Shown: positions 5,782-6,950 of the stretch, piece by piece
Numbering within the stretch: position 1 is the first letter of the stretch
Layout of the letters: each line of letters begins with the position of its first letter
NCBI GenBank assembly: GCA_031263965.1
Contig: JAISES010000230.1
Location: forward strand, 1-6,950
From: Prevotella sp.
Lineage (GTDB): Bacteria > Bacteroidota > Bacteroidia > Bacteroidales > Dysgonomonadaceae
Length of the DNA stretch: 6,950 bases
Direction: 5' to 3'
Made by a program: the position numbers and the translations under genes
Notes under the pieces: generated by a model
What the model saw: the letters and a program-made list of their open reading frames with translations, nothing else
What the model was told of the DNA's origin: nothing
The model's database searches: none

Positions 5782-6665
5782 TCAGCCTTTCGCCGATACA
5801 AGTCTTTAATTATTCCATCGGACACTCCTATTATCGGTGTTTCTACAGTCAGCGCCCGGGCCATCTTCATTATTTTGAGATAGATACTTATCGCCGGAAG
5901 AATAACATTAGCCCGGTTGGTATTCATATTGTATTTAATGACACGCTCTTCGATAGTCATTCCCTTGAGAGTCCGGGCAAAAGACACCAACTCTTCTCTC
6001 CTTATACGGCCACACCTTCGGAGAAGGGAATCTATCTTATTAATATTGCCGCCCGACCCGATAAGAGATATCTTTGTAAATTCGCGGCAATACCGGTAAA
6101 TCCAATTTTTCATTCTCAGCCATTCGCCCTGCTCTTTTCCATCACTCACATCTAATAAACGCAGTGTCCCTATGTGGAAAGATTCCGCCGCAATTTCTTT
6201 TTTCCGGTAAAACAAGATTAAGTCTGTGGAGCCACCGCCTACATCTGTAAAGAGATAAGCGCGATCATCGTCCATATTTTGCTCAACACTATTGATTATT
6301 ATGAACCGGGCTTCTTCTACTGTATTTATAACATCTATTTCGATTCCTGTTTTAGAAAAAACCGAATCTACGACCTCCGTCGCATTACTGGCTTCTCTGA
6401 TTGCCGATGTTGCACATACCTGCCAATCATCTATATCGTTGATGCTAATGATGCCTTTAAATGAATTGAGAAGAGTAGACAGTTTATCTAATTTAACGTC
6501 GCCAATGCATCCGTTCGTAAATGTATCTTCACCCAACTTTAACGGAATACGTATGAAAATATCTTTCTTAAAGAAGGGACTACCCTTATAATCAATCACA
6601 TCTGTAATGAGCAAACGCACTGAATTGGAACCAATATCAATAGCTGCTAATCGTTTATTATTCAT
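5763..6665 (-). CDS. Ppx/GppA-family phosphatase (exopolyphosphatase-like, 300 aa)
   Basis: Members remove terminal phosphate from inorganic polyphosphate and/or convert pppGpp to ppGpp. The fold is the ASKHA (actin/Hsp70) duplicated ATPase-like domain. Visible signatures are AAIDIGSNSVRLLI (7-20, phosphate loop 1), ATSAIREASN (85-94), TVEEAR (115-120, with the likely catalytic Glu E117/E118), FTDVGGGSTDL (139-149, phosphate loop 2), IGSGGNINK (202-210) and GVSDGII (280-286). It is the short, two-domain form of about 300 residues without the C-terminal HD-like domain of E. coli Ppx. The ATG at 6665 directly precedes the first motif. The C-terminus is unusual: residues 296-300 (KLFEF) and the TAG stop come from the end of the repeat at 5589-5781. 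Polyphosphate versus pppGpp specificity cannot be decided. Confidence 0.9.
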   Translation of the reverse strand: MNNKRLAAIDIGSNSVRLLITDVIDYKGSPFFKKDIFIRIPLKLGEDTFTNGCIGDVKLDKLSTLLNSFKGIISINDIDDWQVCATSAIREASNATEVVDSVFSKTGIEIDVINTVEEARFIIINSVEQNMDDDRAYLFTDVGGGSTDLILFYRKKEIAAESFHIGTLRLLDVSDGKEQGEWLRMKNWIYRYCREFTKISLIGSGGNINKIDSLLRRCGRIRREELVSFARTLKGMTIEERVIKYNMNTNRANVILPAISIYLKIMKMARALTVETPIIGVSDGIIKDLYRRKAEKLFEF

Positions 6666-6771
6666 ATAAATCTTTAATTATTTTATAATTGCTCAAATTT
6701 CAATGATTTATATTTCTATGTGATTAAGCCTTGGTTACATTAAAATGAATTAGCGGTTAAGGAAGTATTCA
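6666..6771. other. AT-rich leader region upstream of the Ppx-like gene
   Basis: The 106 bases between the Ppx-like start codon and the third repeat copy are very AT-rich. On the minus strand a TTTG occurs near 6693, but the expected -7 box about 20 bases later is only a poor match, so I do not call a promoter. No gene or terminator is visible here. Confidence 0.3.
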
Positions 6772-6950
6772 GAAACTGTTTGAATTTTATAGCAGATTTT
6801 TTTTATAGTTATTTTCAGATGGATTTTTGTACTTTTTGCTTGCAGGTTTAGCGGGCTAAACCAAAAGTAAAAAGGGAAAAATACGCTGAAAAGAGCATAA
6901 AAAAAATTGCTAAGAAGTTTTTTTCAAATCCCATAATAATTTTTTTCGAT
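6772..6950 (+). repeat. Palindromic MITE/REP-like element, copy 3 (truncated by window edge)
   Basis: The first 179 bases match the two full copies in the same orientation, again after TCA (6769-6771), with the central hairpin at 6845-6862. Its last visible bases, TTTTTTCGAT, match the reverse complement of the left part of the short copy at 3508 (ATCGAAAAA) better than the TTCGCTA of the other full copies, hinting at sub-lineages. About 15 bases, including the right tip, should lie beyond the window. Confidence 0.88.

Noticed and set aside
710..6950. CRISPR array
   Set aside because: The repeats are ~193 bp, widely and irregularly spaced, separated by whole genes, and no cas genes are present.

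Overview
The window looks like a piece of a gut-type Bacteroidales chromosome (Bacteroides or Parabacteroides-like). This rests on the style of the PyrE, GH36 and Ppx proteins, the near absence of Shine-Dalgarno sequences, and promoters of the Bacteroidetes type (-7 box TAnnTTTG, -33 box TTTG). I infer it from sequence character only; no search was run.

Layout, left to right. (1) 1-332, minus: the N-terminal half of orotate phosphoribosyltransferase (pyrE), cut by the window edge, with a -7 box just upstream. (2) About 431-699, minus: a compact non-coding RNA gene with a textbook promoter, a 13-bp closing stem, a rod-like interior and a 13-bp intrinsic terminator. A 6S-type regulatory RNA (the Bacteroidales-1 class) is the best guess. 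(3) 903-1061, minus: a 52-residue one-pass membrane protein with a CxCxxCxC tail, of the FeoB-associated type but without feoB next to it. (4) 1342-3498, plus: a secreted GH36 alpha-galactosidase with both catalytic aspartates. (5) 3592-5483, minus: a two-gene operon with an ATGA overlap, an LpxH-like metallophosphoesterase followed by a GT-B glycosyltransferase. (6) 5763-6665, minus: a Ppx/GppA-family phosphatase.

The most striking signal is a repeat family bounded by GAAACTGTTT...AAACAGTTTC. It occurs five times in less than 7 kb: two complete 193-bp copies (710-902, 5589-5781), a third running off the right edge (6772-6950), an internally deleted 76-bp copy in the opposite orientation (3508-3583), and a bare 20-bp palindrome made of the two tips only (1301-1320). 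Full copies are long imperfect palindromes around a central GGTTTAGCGGGCTAAACC hairpin, carry no gene, are flanked by TCA, and look like a non-autonomous MITE-like or REP-like element. Copies lie exactly at gene ends. One begins at the base next to the stop codon of the small membrane protein, and another supplies the last five codons and stop of the Ppx-like gene.

The protein-coding genes do not form one pathway. They are housekeeping and envelope-type units (pyrimidine synthesis, galactoside hydrolysis, probable lipid or glycolipid chemistry, polyphosphate or (p)ppGpp turnover), separated by this repeat family.
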